Shown piece after piece: positions 10,101 through 20,023 of a DNA stretch of 64,000 nucleotides. The DNA comes from Apostichopus japonicus. Taxonomy: Eukaryota > Echinodermata > Holothuroidea > Aspidochirotida > Stichopodidae. The stretch lies in NCBI RefSeq assembly GCF_037975245.1, contig NC_092577.1:10854013-10918012 (forward strand), written 5' to 3'. Positions within the stretch are counted from its first letter, which is position 1, and every line of letters starts with the position of its first letter. Both the position numbers and the translations under genes were made by a program. The notes beneath the pieces are model-generated. The model worked only from the letters and a program-made list of their open reading frames with translations, had not been told where the DNA came from and made no database searches.

Positions 10101-11555
10101 CACCTGTCCGAAGTTGTCAGCTCGTTTTTTATGCTAACGACTAGAACAAACCGACCGCAGACTGTTACCTTGTCAATGGTACGGCTGAATTTCTCACGGA
10201 GTAATAACATGGCGATGTTTTTTGTTATTAATTCTCTGAAGTTTATCCAAAATGTTGCAATCGACTCTGTCTGTTAGTTAACCTTGACAGTTAACACCTC
10301 AATTCTGATATGCAAAGTTGGCTAGGCTCAATATATCCAATATGAAAAGTGTGGTAGGTCTTTTGATAGTGTCTGTTCAAAAGAAACCTGCTATGAAGAT
10401 AATGCAGTAAAATTTTCATCAAACGTTCTATAATGCAAAACACAGTTTCTGTTAGGCATATATATATCACAGTGATGACACATGGAAAACATTAGACACG
10501 TTGCCTCGTCGATGTCTAAACTTGACTGAATGTTGCTAGAAGGGCACACAAGAAACCTTTCTGTTCAAACCTAGGGTTACCATATGTCCTAAACAATCAA
10601 GATTGTCCCTTAGACTAAATTGCCCCGATTTGCTACAGGTCTCTTTGACGATGAAAATCATCATTATTTTTACCACATTCAGAAAATAGAAAAAAAATTA
10701 CACATTCAGGGTGCGTCACTATGAAAAGACCTACCACACTTTGCATTGTGGATATACTGAAGGTCTCTTTGACGTTGAAAATCATCATCGTTTTTACCAC
10801 ATTCAGAAAATAGAAAAAAAATTACACATTCAGGGTGCATCACTATGAAAAGACCTACCACACTTTGCATTGTGGATATATTGAGCCTAGCCTACTTTGC
10901 ATATCAGAATTGATGCATGATACAGGCCTAATCGTTTTCAATACACCTGTATGATGGATGGGTGGCTGCATATCATCCCCACAAGTTTGCGAGGAAAAGC
11001 TGTGTAATGTTAGGGGCTACATTGTTGGAAGAAGCTCTGACCCTACAGATTATGTAGCCAGTTTTCGATATCTAGAGGGGACACCCTCCCCACCCCTATC
11101 CACCTCCCTCCTTAGACCCCTTCATCCAAGTTGTGCTTTCCCAATTTTCGAAGTAAAGAAACATGGTTACCATAGACCATAGTTCCAATTTGATGAAGTT
11201 TCAAATGACCACTCAACTGTTTTAATATGTGAGAGTGAAGTATTAATTTGTTGGCAAGTAGGAACCTAGGGTTCTTATATTTAAGTCCATATATGCAATC
11301 AATGCTCTTAGTGGCCTGTTTGATAAAGCGATGGTTCTTTATCATTATGAATACTTCTTACCCATAATTCCTTGTTTCTTCTTCTATCTAATCCTTTTCT
11401 CTTTTGCCTCAGATTCGTCTTTCAAGCAACGGTTTTCAGAAGGTCCTCTGAGACGTATCGTCCAGAATATATTCGAGGAACCCTCCACCTCACCTCAGAT
11501 GAAGCAGTTAGCTCTAGATATTCTCCAAGCGACAGGGGAACCGATCAAGGGATAG
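4153..11555 (+). CDS. Vac8-like armadillo-repeat protein, 3' seven exons (5' incomplete)
   Basis: Seven exons join in frame to give 274 residues ending at a TAG at 11553-11555: 4153-4198, 5647-5780, 7753-7878, 8007-8121, 8551-8685, 9941-10066, 11413-11555. Every junction has AG/GT signals and matching phases (1, 0, 0, 1, 1, 1). The product is a chain of armadillo repeats of about 42 residues; the helix-2/3 signatures ALRNLSSEG, ALRNLSIH, TLRNLAAG and ALAVIAGN are visible. Near the C-terminus HISLWTILQLL resembles the corresponding part of fungal Vac8. ARM proteins of this type are scaffolds binding partners along a superhelical groove; yeast Vac8 works on the vacuole membrane, but the animal role is unknown to me. 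The N-terminus, where a lipidation site would lie, is missing. Introns carry a transposon, a MITE and several minisatellites. Other ARM-only families remain possible. Confidence 0.88.
4240..4790. repeat. Tandem repeat, four copies of about 140-152 bp
   Basis: The phrase 'tgtctatgctatgcaaaatg' or a close variant recurs near 4249, 4391, 4543 and 4683, with matching downstream text ('gatgtattgcaatcgttgta'). It begins about 40 bp after the donor of exon a, inside the intron. The 286-residue frame across it is translated repeat. Confidence 0.9.
5032..5073. repeat. (TA)n microsatellite
   Basis: Almost uninterrupted AT dinucleotides inside an intron of the armadillo gene. Confidence 0.95.
5469..5502. 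repeat. Copy of a dispersed palindromic repeat
   Basis: The string 'aaccacaatgcatttttgca' preceded by 'catcg' and followed by 'tctggtt' also occurs near 58796-58830 (same strand) and 63410-63450 (inverted). The core is an imperfect palindrome AACCA..AATGCAAAAATGCATT..TGGTT. Confidence 0.7.
5647..5780 (+). CDS. Armadillo gene exon b
   Basis: Acceptor 'caactcacag', donor 'gag|gtcagt'. Encodes one armadillo repeat beginning GDNQLAVVEFGALPLLLQIM and ending AALRNLSIHRRNE. One base comes from the previous exon; it ends in phase 0. Confidence 0.9.
6024..6330. repeat. AAGTACTTTGAG minisatellite
   Basis: Roughly 10- and 20-bp units built on GAAGTACTTTGAG(TAG), with AAGTACTT itself a palindrome. The serine/tyrosine/leucine-rich frames on the minus strand are repeat translations. 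It directly abuts the left end of the element at 6409. Confidence 0.93.
6941..6946 (+). promoter_or_regulatory. TATA box of the element at 6409-7517
   Basis: TATAAA in the context 'acatataaaggccagcc', about 118 bp before the ATG at 7064. It fits a core promoter for the short frame inside the transposon. Confidence 0.5.
7064..7183 (+). CDS. Short 39-residue reading frame inside the TTAA element, unknown function
   Basis: The ATG lies in 'tgcagaATGgcc' behind a TATA box. The product starts MAYFGDETTRKKKAAALLLL and ends in a glutamine/leucine-rich stretch before TAA. It has a basic segment and a short leucine-rich helix but no domain I recognise. Its place behind a TATA box in a transposon suggests the stump of a transposon-encoded protein whose remainder was deleted. 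No matching continuation was found downstream. Confidence 0.4.
   Translation: MAYFGDETTRKKKAAALLLLMYLREHDEHFLQAQHLLLQ
7753..7878 (+). CDS. Armadillo gene exon c
   Basis: Exactly 126 nt, 42 codons, one armadillo repeat (IPIVQEGFIPELGKVL to TLRNLAAGSKTR). Acceptor 'ttcttttag', donor 'agg|gtaatt'. Confidence 0.9.
8007..8121 (+). CDS. Armadillo gene exon d
   Basis: Acceptor 'tggttgcag', donor 'aaca|gtaagc'. Encodes LILEQDGLDSLTAAFVDS through ALAVIAGN plus one base. The frame stays open to 8432 past the donor, but the extension is low-complexity intron. Confidence 0.9.
8551..8685 (+). CDS. Armadillo gene exon e
   Basis: Acceptor 'cgtttacag', donor 'ttag|gtaaga'. Encodes DEARKRLLQLGNGRIFTRL through AGTIGQLVQL; phase 1 at both ends. 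Confidence 0.9.
8812..9640. repeat. Composite dispersed repeat, second copy, with 81-89-bp tandem array
   Basis: The head (TCTAGCAGGCTCTTCTCC near 8833) is followed by about seven purine-rich units. The phrase 'ttagtaatggagg' recurs near 9090, 9175, 9264, 9345, 9432 and 9513, alternating about 81-89 bp, so a two-unit block of about 168 bp is also repeated. It matches the partial copy at 1-430. Located in the intron between exons e and f. Confidence 0.88.
9941..10066 (+). CDS. Armadillo gene exon f
   Basis: 126 nt, acceptor 'ctctgtcag', donor 'aaag|gtaaat'. Encodes EIPSEVVVSNLPSIMKYL through FAHISLWTILQLLK. This carries the most Vac8-like segment, HISLWTILQLL. Confidence 0.88.
10299..10913. 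mobile_element. MITE with about 73-bp terminal inverted repeats and an internal tandem duplication
   Basis: The left arm (10299-10371, starting TCAATTCTGATATGCAAAGT) matches the reverse complement of the right arm (10841-10913) with few differences. The interior contains two copies of about 122 bp (from about 10637 and 10760) sharing 'aggtctctttgacg' and 'ccacattcagaaaatag'; each carries a copy of the right-arm segment. No coding capacity. A target duplication is not clear. Weakly similar text near 3022-3090 and 12265-12330 may be old relatives. It lies between exons f and g. Confidence 0.85.
11413..11555 (+). CDS. Armadillo gene terminal exon g
   Basis: Acceptor 'tttgcctcag'. Encodes DSSFKQRFSEGPLRRIVQNI through LDILQATGEPIKG and a TAG stop at 11553-11555. 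Confidence 0.88.
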
Positions 11556-13657
11556 ATAAGACCTTCTCGGAGGATCACAAAGTATTAAAGATAAAAATTG
11601 TGTTTTTTCACCCGGTTCGTCGAGAAAAATAGATTTAGTCTAGATCCTCTTTCTGTCCCGACTGATAGTTTCAACCAGAATACGATTAGAATAACCTCAA
11701 AGACTTAAGTTGATCAGGAAAAGATAATGTCTCAAAGCAGATAACAAGCTTACATTAAGGTGCTAAGTGCTGCATTCCACCATATACTAAACAGCTCGGG
11801 GTCATTTTGTTGATCAAGTTTTTGATGAAGCAGCCAGTAGGCATGTGTTCTCATCTTTAAATCAGTAGCATCAGATGTTGCATCATTCAAACATCTGCAT
11901 GATTCTCGAGATCAAATATGATCCGCAGCCCCCGGTTTGCGAACATCGTGAAGGCATCGCAAAAACGTTCGGAAAGGTGTGCCACATTGCAAAGGTTTAC
12001 AACTCCTGAATCGGAGTCTACATGGACACAAATGTACCTGTGATAGTCTGTTGAAGATAGAGTACATTCACTGAAGCATCCACCTCAAGAGGAGGAAATT
12101 GGATAAAAGTATTCTGGTTTGCATTTCGTAACCAAATTCCACTTTTCAACAGATCAGCTCCTTACTCGTACGGTGCCTCGTACGACGTCAGTGAAATTTA
12201 TTCTCTCTGTTGAAGAAAGGGTACATTTAATCCGTCGATATGATCAATAGATTTAGGCAATAATAGCTTCAGCCCCGATTCTCTTATGCAAAGTAGTAGG
12301 CTAAGCTGTAGGTAACAGTTGCTATGAAAAGATGTCACGTTAGTCTAGAATAAGGTATTAGACGAGGATCTTCAGTACCGAAAATTTCACAGCAATTCTC
12401 AAGATTTTTATTTGATCAACTCTTGGGGATAAATTATAATAGTACAATTGATAAACCAAATAGTTTCTATGCAAGTATAAACCATGAAGGAGGAGGGGAG
12501 TGGAAGAAGGTGAAGATGTAACCAGTTGGGAAGCAATTCTTCTGTAGCATTCTAAACCGCTATTTTGAGCAATGATCCTGGCAATGTTATGTTATTGCAT
12601 TGAAAGATTTTCCGTAGCGCATGAATCTCTTACAGAGGTTAAAACGATTTGAGATGTAAATTGAGATGGTTTGAGGATAAAACAGGGGAAGGGGTGGAGT
12701 GGGGTGAGGTGGGGGATCGATCGGTCTCATGTTGTGTATTCAGGAGCCATTTTGTTTCAGTCTAGGATACAAAGTCGGTCAGAAGATGGGTCTTCGGGAG
12801 ATATTGAAAGTTAGAGTAACATCTCTTGCTTTTATGGTTTTTGCATTATTGTTTTTAATTTTTTTAATTTATGTATTTTATTTATGATTTCTGACAGTTA
12901 CTTAGGGCATATTGATAGATTTATGATAACCCCCTCCCCAACCCCCCTCCCGAAGAAAAAACAAGTGCAAATTCGTAGCTTTCGTTAGGGACGGGAAGGG
13001 GGAATTCGGACTGTGTTTTGTAGTGCTAGTCACTTCACAAACATTTTTTTTAAATGATTAAAGTTTTGAGATATGCCTTTGTTGCTTTTCACACTATTCC
13101 ACAAACAACAGAATAGCATATTTTGAAGAACGGTCAAAATGGGTGACCATCCATGCATTGTGAGAAAACTCTAAATCTGGATTTGAAGAAAACTGTAAAA
13201 AAATACCACCTGAAAGTGATCTCTCTATGGCAAGATAGAAAAGTGAAATTTTATTCCTGTGTGTCAAAAAAAAAAAAGTTGTGACTTTTCACTAACCCCT
13301 TTCCCCCCTTTGCACCGAGTTTTGGGCATTGTTTTAAATGAGACCAGAGGGTATTATTTGGACTTCATAACAAAGAAGCTATGATGTGTTGCATAAAGAA
13401 ATGATGTTGTTTTACTTTTTTAGAAGATCTGGAATTTCTCCCATTTAAATTGTATATTTATTTTACACTCTTTTTGTTTTCCTTTTGAAAAAAGAAAGAA
13501 ATACTACTGAACTGATCAATTTTGCAAAATTTTGATTACATTTTTTTTTTCAGTTTTATTCATTGATAGAATAGATATTAACTTTCATAGAAACCCATTG
13601 TTGTTCAGATAATGAGATGTCCCAATTTTGTTGTTGATTTTGTTGGTAATTTTGTGA

Positions 13658-13663
13658 AATAAA
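13658..13663 (+). promoter_or_regulatory. Candidate polyadenylation signal
   Basis: AATAAA in the context 'gtgaaataaatgg', about 2.1 kb after the armadillo stop codon. Confidence 0.35.
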
Positions 13664-14699
13664 TGGGAAACAGCACCTAAACTTTTGATTTGGGATTGCT
13701 GAACACAAATTTACTTTATTCACTGTGTTGTTGAGCTTGAATTGTCTTCAAAGGAAATGAGAGAGATGAAAGTGACCATATTTGATCATTCTAGCATATC
13801 TGGAATTAATATCAATGGCAGCGTATCGTTCACTACCAGTTTTTTTTTTCTCCTGCGAAAAAGCCACGGCATGAAGATAGAATATCGTAAGGACCCACGA
13901 GGACCTGGCTGCCGAGACTGAATAAATTCGTCCGTTGCGTATCATTTTAAAACATTTCTAAGATAAGAGAGTTATTATCTTTCGTACAGGTTGTATTCTC
14001 AACCAAGTTTGAATTTTTTTTTTTTTCTATTTTAAAAAAAAATCTTTATTTCTGATGTTAACTTTAACCTATCAAAATTAAGTAAGAATTTTAAATTTTA
14101 TGGAATCTATTTTTAAGTCGTCCCTTCATTTTTAGATTCCATAATAATGTATCAATTTTGTTTGAATGGTTTTCATCCCCTTGTCAACGAGCAAAAATAT
14201 CATATTTGAAAAGTGGAATTTGAAAAAAAAATTGTCGTCTATTTTTGAGCTAAAGGTATATTTCTCATGTTTTGGTGCATTTTTACTTGGTGTTTTACAT
14301 TTTTTTTTTGCATTTCATTAATTTAATTTTGCTTTATTATTTTTGTGTGCTTTGAACTTTGGTTTATAGTGTTATAGGTTTGTGCTGCACATCATTGTCT
14401 TTCAGTCATTCAAAACCGTTTTGTTTTTTTGTTATGTTTTTTATTTGCTTGTTCGGTTTTTTCTTTTTGTTTTCTGTTGGTTATACTTCATTTTTTTCTA
14501 CGTTTCCACTCTTTAAAAGTATTTGGAAATTTTTCTCGTCGGTTAAATGAGTTAGCACCACCAATTTTGTTTTTGCAGTCTTCTAGTTTCTGATTCATTC
14601 TTGAAAGACAAAAGTATGAATATGTTACCCAATCACAGGATATGATTACTGACCTAAGATCAAGTGAGGTCACATGTGCATAAAATGAACACAATGAGG

Positions 14700-14705
14700 A
14701 ATAAA
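14700..14705 (+). promoter_or_regulatory. Candidate polyadenylation signal (distal)
   Basis: AATAAA in 'gaggaataaacaaatg', about 3.1 kb after the stop; an alternative to the site at 13658. Confidence 0.3.
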
Positions 14706-16179
14706 CAAATGTTATTTGTTTGAATAACTGTTTTCATTGTATCGTTATGTTTTAATACCTAGTTAGACAAATACATACCAAAGAAACGGAAAGAAATTTC
14801 AGTCAAATGTCAAACTTTTACTCTTGTAGTGAAGTCAGAAAATTTCCCCTCCCTCATTTGTCACCCACAGTGAACCACAGTTTTCCCACAATTCATTTCT
14901 TGTGATGATATAAATGGTCATAATGTAACACAGTCCCTTTAAATTATAAATGGTAACAGCTAACCTATAATTCACTGCAATGGAGCTATTATTTGAATCC
15001 AACAACAATTATAAATAAAAATAATAATAAAAAAATGACAATAAAAGAGAAAAACGGAAAAAGACGCAGGATATGGTGTTAATTTGTTTGATGGTAAACT
15101 ATCACATGTTTTTGAATTAAAAGAAAAAAAAACGTATTCAGGTTTTGTAAAGATATAACGTGTTGTTTTATACTTTTAGGACGAATCACGTATATTTTGT
15201 AAACCAATTAATTTTTTTCAGTGTCTTAATTAAAGAGATGAATTCATTAGATGCAGGTTAAGTTTGTAATCTTGTTATAGATATGTTAGTGTGGAGAGTT
15301 TGTGAAGGATGTTAGAATATTGGTTGATCCCCGCCCCCCCTACCCCCACTCCCCCTCCTCATTCCTAGCTGGTGTAGATTGTGTCAATAACTTTTACATC
15401 TCAGAGTTTGACTGTCTCATTGCTTCCCATACCCCCTTCACTGTTCCCCTTATCAGGAGTCTGCTCTTTAAAATATTTTACTAATTTCGATTTGTTTTTT
15501 GTAAACACGAATTTCTCGTCATTCCAAAATTTGCGTAGCATTTTGTTCATTACTGTACTTGTTATTGGTTTTTCATCTCTTTCAGAAGGAAAACAAAAAC
15601 AGCATTTGCATGAGTGTAGAAATTTTATAATAATGATTTAATATCGTCCCAGTAAGAATTGTATTTTGATAGGTTAGTTGTTGTATTTTTGGGATATATA
15701 CCATTAACCCACCGTCCATTTTGTTCTCAACTCCTCACCCCAGCCCATTCCCCATCCCCCCCCCCCCCTCTTTATGACAGTGATCAAGCGTTTACGCGCG
15801 CGTGTCTGTGTTGAATATTTCATGCTGTATCACCCATTATAGCTAGTTAACTGTACAAGAATCCCATGTAAAATAATTTTAAAAAGAAACAAATTAAAAA
15901 TAGATGGATTGATGGAAAAATAGATTGAAAAAAAGATGGATTGAAATTATTGATAAGATATCAAAGTTGTTCGATAGGCGGCATTACCCAAGTTCTAACG
16001 CAAATCAAGTTTGAATAGCTTGTATAGGTTACGGGTATACAATCCGTGCGTCAGCTTGTGTATCATGATGTTGTATAATCCACTGCACTGGTCGTTGATT
16101 CACACCAATGTTCTTGACTCCGGGATTTACTAGGGACCGATAACAAATTTAGACGAGATTTATATATTATTGCATTAAA
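14706..16179. other. Gene-free stretch
   Basis: AT-rich sequence with A- and T-runs and C-rich tracts near 15330-15360 and 15750-15770. I see no exon or RNA gene. Confidence 0.6.
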
Positions 16180-16340
16180 ATATGATTACCTCATCGTTAC
16201 GTCACCGCCAGTAAAGTAAACTTCAATAAAACATGGCGGGAACATTTGGTTTTTTGAAACAGTTTTAGGTGTATTTCTGCAAGATGTGCGAGGTTGTTTC
16301 TGTATACGGTGGCCCATAAGGGACATTTAGTAAAGTAAGT
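16180..16340 (+). promoter_or_regulatory. Candidate promoter and first exon
   Basis: A cluster of promoter-type motifs: TTACGTCA (CREB/ATF-like) at 16197-16204, then AACATGGCGGGAA with the ATGGCGG core of a YY1 site at 16233, then a strong donor-like GTAAGT at 16335-16340. The ATG opens only 11 codons before a stop, so any exon here would be 5' UTR. No downstream gene could be assigned. Confidence 0.3.
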
Positions 16341-17100
16341 TAATAGCATACTTCGTCGAATGTTCGGCTATTTATCTCGAAATTTCGACTTCGAAATATA
16401 TAGTCTAACTTCAGACTTACAAATTTCTATTTCTTATGCCATATCTGTTTCCACCAACTATCGGCTGCAGGGAATTTGAGCAAACGATATTACATCTGCA
16501 AAATTTCGTACCGATGTAAAAATTGTTTTCATTCTTAGATTTTATGGTTTTAACCTAACCGTTCTTCAGTACATTCGTTGTGTACATAGGTAAGAAAAAA
16601 AACAAGGCAGAGTCTATATTTTAAGAAAACATGTTCATGTAATTTGTGTGTTCCAGTAATCAGAAATATCCGTGACGAAAACTGATATTTTTTTCTTTAG
16701 TTTTCTTTTTGTGTTTCTGCTTATGTAATTTTTGTAAATCTGCTTTGCTAGAAAGCCCGAAATGGCACTTCTATAAAAGTAGATTTTCGAGTTGATTTTG
16801 GTAAAATTTCTCATAAATCGTAAGATAAAATAAAAATCCAACTACACTTAATTCATACACTCATACTTGACTTTGTTTAAAAAAAATCTTTGTTGTGCTG
16901 GCTGGTGTCCGCGCCGTGTGAGAGGTCCTACGAAGTTTTCCCCTCACCTATGAGAAATTTTGGTAAGGGGGCGGGAGAGAGGGGGGGGGGGGCTCGAGCT
17001 ACATTCATACTTATTCAGTAATGGTAACAACAAAGGACCAAACATCGTTTTCTATATAAAATAGACTAGTTTTTCACACTTATACGGTATAACGGTTAAT

Positions 17101-17194
17101 CGGTATACGATATAAAACCGCATCGGGCAACTGAGATGGAATCGCTCAAGGAGCGATGTCTTGCCGATGCCGCACGGTTTACAGTATCGTACAG
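17101..17194. repeat. Small foldback element
   Basis: Two imperfect arms of about 45 bp face each other around a few bases: the left contains 'aaaccgcatcgggcaa' and 'atcgctc', the right 'gagcgat' and 'ttgccgatgccgcacggttt'. It could form a long hairpin. Probably a tiny MITE. Confidence 0.6.
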
Positions 17195-17456
17195 TTTTAA
17201 GTATCGTTTTACACAAAAATCAGCCTGCCAACCTGTCTTTCACGAAAATAAGGAGATTTGCAATTTGCTATCTTAGATAAGAGAGATAAGGACATGAACA
17301 TAGTAGAAAGAATTAGGTAAAATCCAGCTAAAACACGATAGCGAAATAAACATAACATAAAAACAGTATGGGGTTGTAACAGGCCATAGTTATAAATCAC
17401 AAAGAAAGTAGATAACATAATGTTGGAAACAACGTAATGCTTTGAGACTGTCACAC

Positions 17457-18005
17457 GGGCATCTGCAGCCTCGAGACTGTTACAAGGGCATAAGCAGCTT
17501 TGAAACTCACAAGGGCATCAGCAGCTTTGAGACTGTCACAACGGCATCGGCAGCTTTGAGACTGTCACAAGGGCATAGGCAGCTTTGAGACTCACAAGGG
17601 CATAATCAGCCTTGAGACTGTCACTAGGGCATTAGCAGCTTTGAGACTCACAAGGGCATAGGCAGCTTTGAGACTGTCACAAGGGCATCTGCAGCCTCGA
17701 GACTGTTACAAGGGCATAAGCAGCTTTGAAACTCACAAGGGCATCAGCAGCTTTGAGACTGTCACAACGGCATCGGCAGCTTTGAGACTGTCACAAGGGC
17801 ATAGGCAGCTTTGAGACTCACAAGGGCATAATCAGCCTTGAGACTGTCACTAGGGCATTAGCAGCTTTGAGACTCACAAGGGCATAGGCAGCTTTGAGAC
17901 TGTCACAAGGGCACAAGCAGCATTGAGACTACTACAAGGGCATAAGTAGCCTTGTTACTCACAAGGGCACAAGCAGCTTTGAGACTGTCACAAAGGCACA
18001 AGCAT
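17457..18005. repeat. 27/29-bp minisatellite with 226-bp higher-order unit
   Basis: Monomers of the form GGGCATAGGCAGCTTTGAGA plus CTGTCACAA (29 bp) or CTCACAA (27 bp). Eight monomers form a block that is repeated almost exactly at 17457-17682 and 17683-17908, followed by a partial third block. It is not a CRISPR array: the units are contiguous without unique spacers and the genome is eukaryotic. Confidence 0.95.
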
Positions 18006-18228
18006 TTCATACAATTATTTCCCGAAACATGAAGCTTGAATAGTCTCTACGTTCCAACGCATGCGCAAAAGTTTGCGTGCGTCCCATTGCTGTCACAATT
18101 TAGTAAAAAAAAGGGGGGGGGGAGGGTGAGGGGAAATCGTATCTTTCTGGGAGATTAGCGCTTTAAGTCGGGAGAGCGTGATACCTGCCTTAAAAAAAAT
18201 CGTGCGACTGCCTACAAAGCCGGGAAAG

Positions 18229-18252
18229 TTGGCAATTCTGCCGAATTGCCAA
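18229..18252. other. Perfect 10-bp hairpin
   Basis: TTGGCAATTC, loop TGCC, GAATTGCCAA. A perfect short inverted repeat of unknown meaning, about 130 bp from a MITE. Confidence 0.6.
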
Positions 18253-18376
18253 AATGCCACCAAAAGGTACGTTAAAGGTACGAGCAAAATGATAGGCTTC
18301 TAGAAGGGTATTGGTGATGAGAGAATTTGTAGTTTAGGGGCCACCAATGGGGGAAGATCGCTGGTAGGGGTCCAGT

Positions 18377-18639
18377 CAGGCCCGTAGCGAGGAACTTGCC
18401 AAGGGAGGGGCGAAGCCATAGGCAAACTATCTAAGCGTGCCGCCACCATAAGTTGGCGCGAAGCGTACAAGAAAATTTTGGCCAAAAATGCCTCCCAGAT
18501 CGCTGGAAATGGCACTTCCCAGGTCGTTTAAGTTGCATCTAAGCATTTTCTATTTTGAAATTACTAGCGATATCGTAAAAAAAAAGTTCAAGGGGGGGGG
18601 GCGGTCGTCCCCTTCGCCCCCCCCTTGGCTACGCGCCTG
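18377..18639. mobile_element. hAT-type MITE, 263 bp, with 8-bp target duplication
   Basis: Starts CAGGCCCGTAGCGAGG and ends with the complement of CAGGCGCGTAGCCAAG. It is flanked by identical 8-bp copies GGTCCAGT at 18369-18376 and 18640-18647. An 8-bp duplication with CAGG/CAGGG-type ends is the hallmark of the hAT superfamily. It has no coding capacity, so it would move only with a helper transposase. The intact duplication suggests a fairly recent insertion. Confidence 0.88.
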
Positions 18640-19596
18640 GGTCCAGTGGTAATTTTTTTTTTTAAACGCTGGCTGCATGTCGTCGTCTTATCATGTCATG
18701 CATCCATCATCTTCTTATTAGCTTCATCTACTACTATGTACAATCCGTTTTATTTATGACGCGTACGGTAAAAGAAGTATTTCCCCCTTTTAGATCAATG
18801 TGGACAAGACTGCACATGCATGTATGCAGTTAAATAACCGCCTCTAATTGGGTGCATGCCGTTGTAAGCGGCAACCCCTTCTGCCATATAAATTTGCACA
18901 GTCATGCCGAATCGCCGTTGACTGTGAACTTGCAAACACAGGTGGCGGCGGTAAGTGTTAACGTATATAGTAGAATGTGTTGGAGTGGCGCTATATCATT
19001 TCCATCATTCAAATTTTACTACATTTGTGTTGTGTAAGCTTCTATGTTGTTCGTATGTTGTTAAATGTGTAAAGCCATTCGAATACAGTCTTGTTTTTGA
19101 GGGGGGGGGGGAGGGAGACGCCCATGCCTACCCCATTCCCACCTGATCTTCGAATTATATTCCTTTATTCTCAGAATGCTTTGCATTTCTCGTGTCATTA
19201 ATATATGTAAATTGCTAGCACGATATGTTACTCCTGAATGGTAAAATTAATTATTAAAAGGTTTCGTTTTCCCACCAGCCAACCAATAAATAGCTAAATA
19301 ATTCATGTTTCTTTTTAACACTTGTTGTCGAATTTCTATAAAAAAAAACATTAAAAAAATTATAATTCAGACGTATAGAGAAAATTTGGCATTTCCTTTT
19401 GCAACTCGAAATACGGCCGCTGTTCATACTATTGAATAATTGAGGATCACGGTTTTCTGATGAAGGGAGTACAGTTCGTTCACTGCCTCGCATAGGCTAT
19501 GTTACCGTTATACTTATACTAGCTTATTGAAGGAAAACTGAGTCAGCGTCATTTTAAACTTCAGTTAAAGGAGGAGGATTGCCTTACAAAGTCGGT

Positions 19597-19610
19597 GTCG
19601 CTATGGCAAC
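19597..19610 (+). promoter_or_regulatory. RFX X-box-like site
   Basis: GTCGCTATGGCAAC fits the X-box pattern GTHNYYATRRNAAC. X-boxes typically lie near starts of ciliary genes. A second one is 400 bp downstream. No gene is assigned. Confidence 0.3.
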
Positions 19611-20009
19611 AACATTCATCACGCAGGATGTAAGGTATGACTTGAGTGATAAAGATACAAACAGAACAATTATGGATACTTTGTTGTATAAAAAAATCGT
19701 TGTAACTGAGTTGCATGTTTCAAGTTGAACGATTAACTTGGAGACCTGAAGCCACGGGTGGAGGGGGGGGGGGGTCGAATGAAGCGAGAAATTTGCGAGA
19801 TCGCAGTAGCGCAAATTCGGTTCCTAAATCATCTTGATGATAATGAACCGCAGTGTCACTTTTGAATGCTGTGCGCATCGTTGGGGGTGAGGAGGGGGGG
19901 TGTAGGCTCGCGCACCAGTTGCACCCCAGTCCCCTCCCCCAACTGGTTAAGGAAATCATTGAAAGGTATATAAATATTGTTTTGAAATCTACCAACGATA
20001 CGTCTGCCG

Positions 20010-20023
20010 GTTGCGATGGCAAC
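20010..20023. promoter_or_regulatory. RFX palindrome-like site
   Basis: GTTGCGATGGCAAC is one base from the palindromic RFX target GTTGCCATGGCAAC and is flanked by CCG on the left and CCGG on the right. Confidence 0.3.

Larger units (their letters stand above)
11556..14705 (+). other. Probable 3' UTR of the armadillo gene
   Basis: No coding exon is seen after the stop at 11555. The sequence becomes T-rich, with AATAAA hexamers at 13658-13663 and 14700-14705 as candidate polyadenylation signals. The real end needs transcript data. The frames at 14359-14694 are low complexity. Confidence 0.45.

Noticed and set aside
17457-18005. Possible CRISPR-like array
   Set aside because: Contiguous 27/29-bp monomers with no unique spacers, in an animal genome; a minisatellite.
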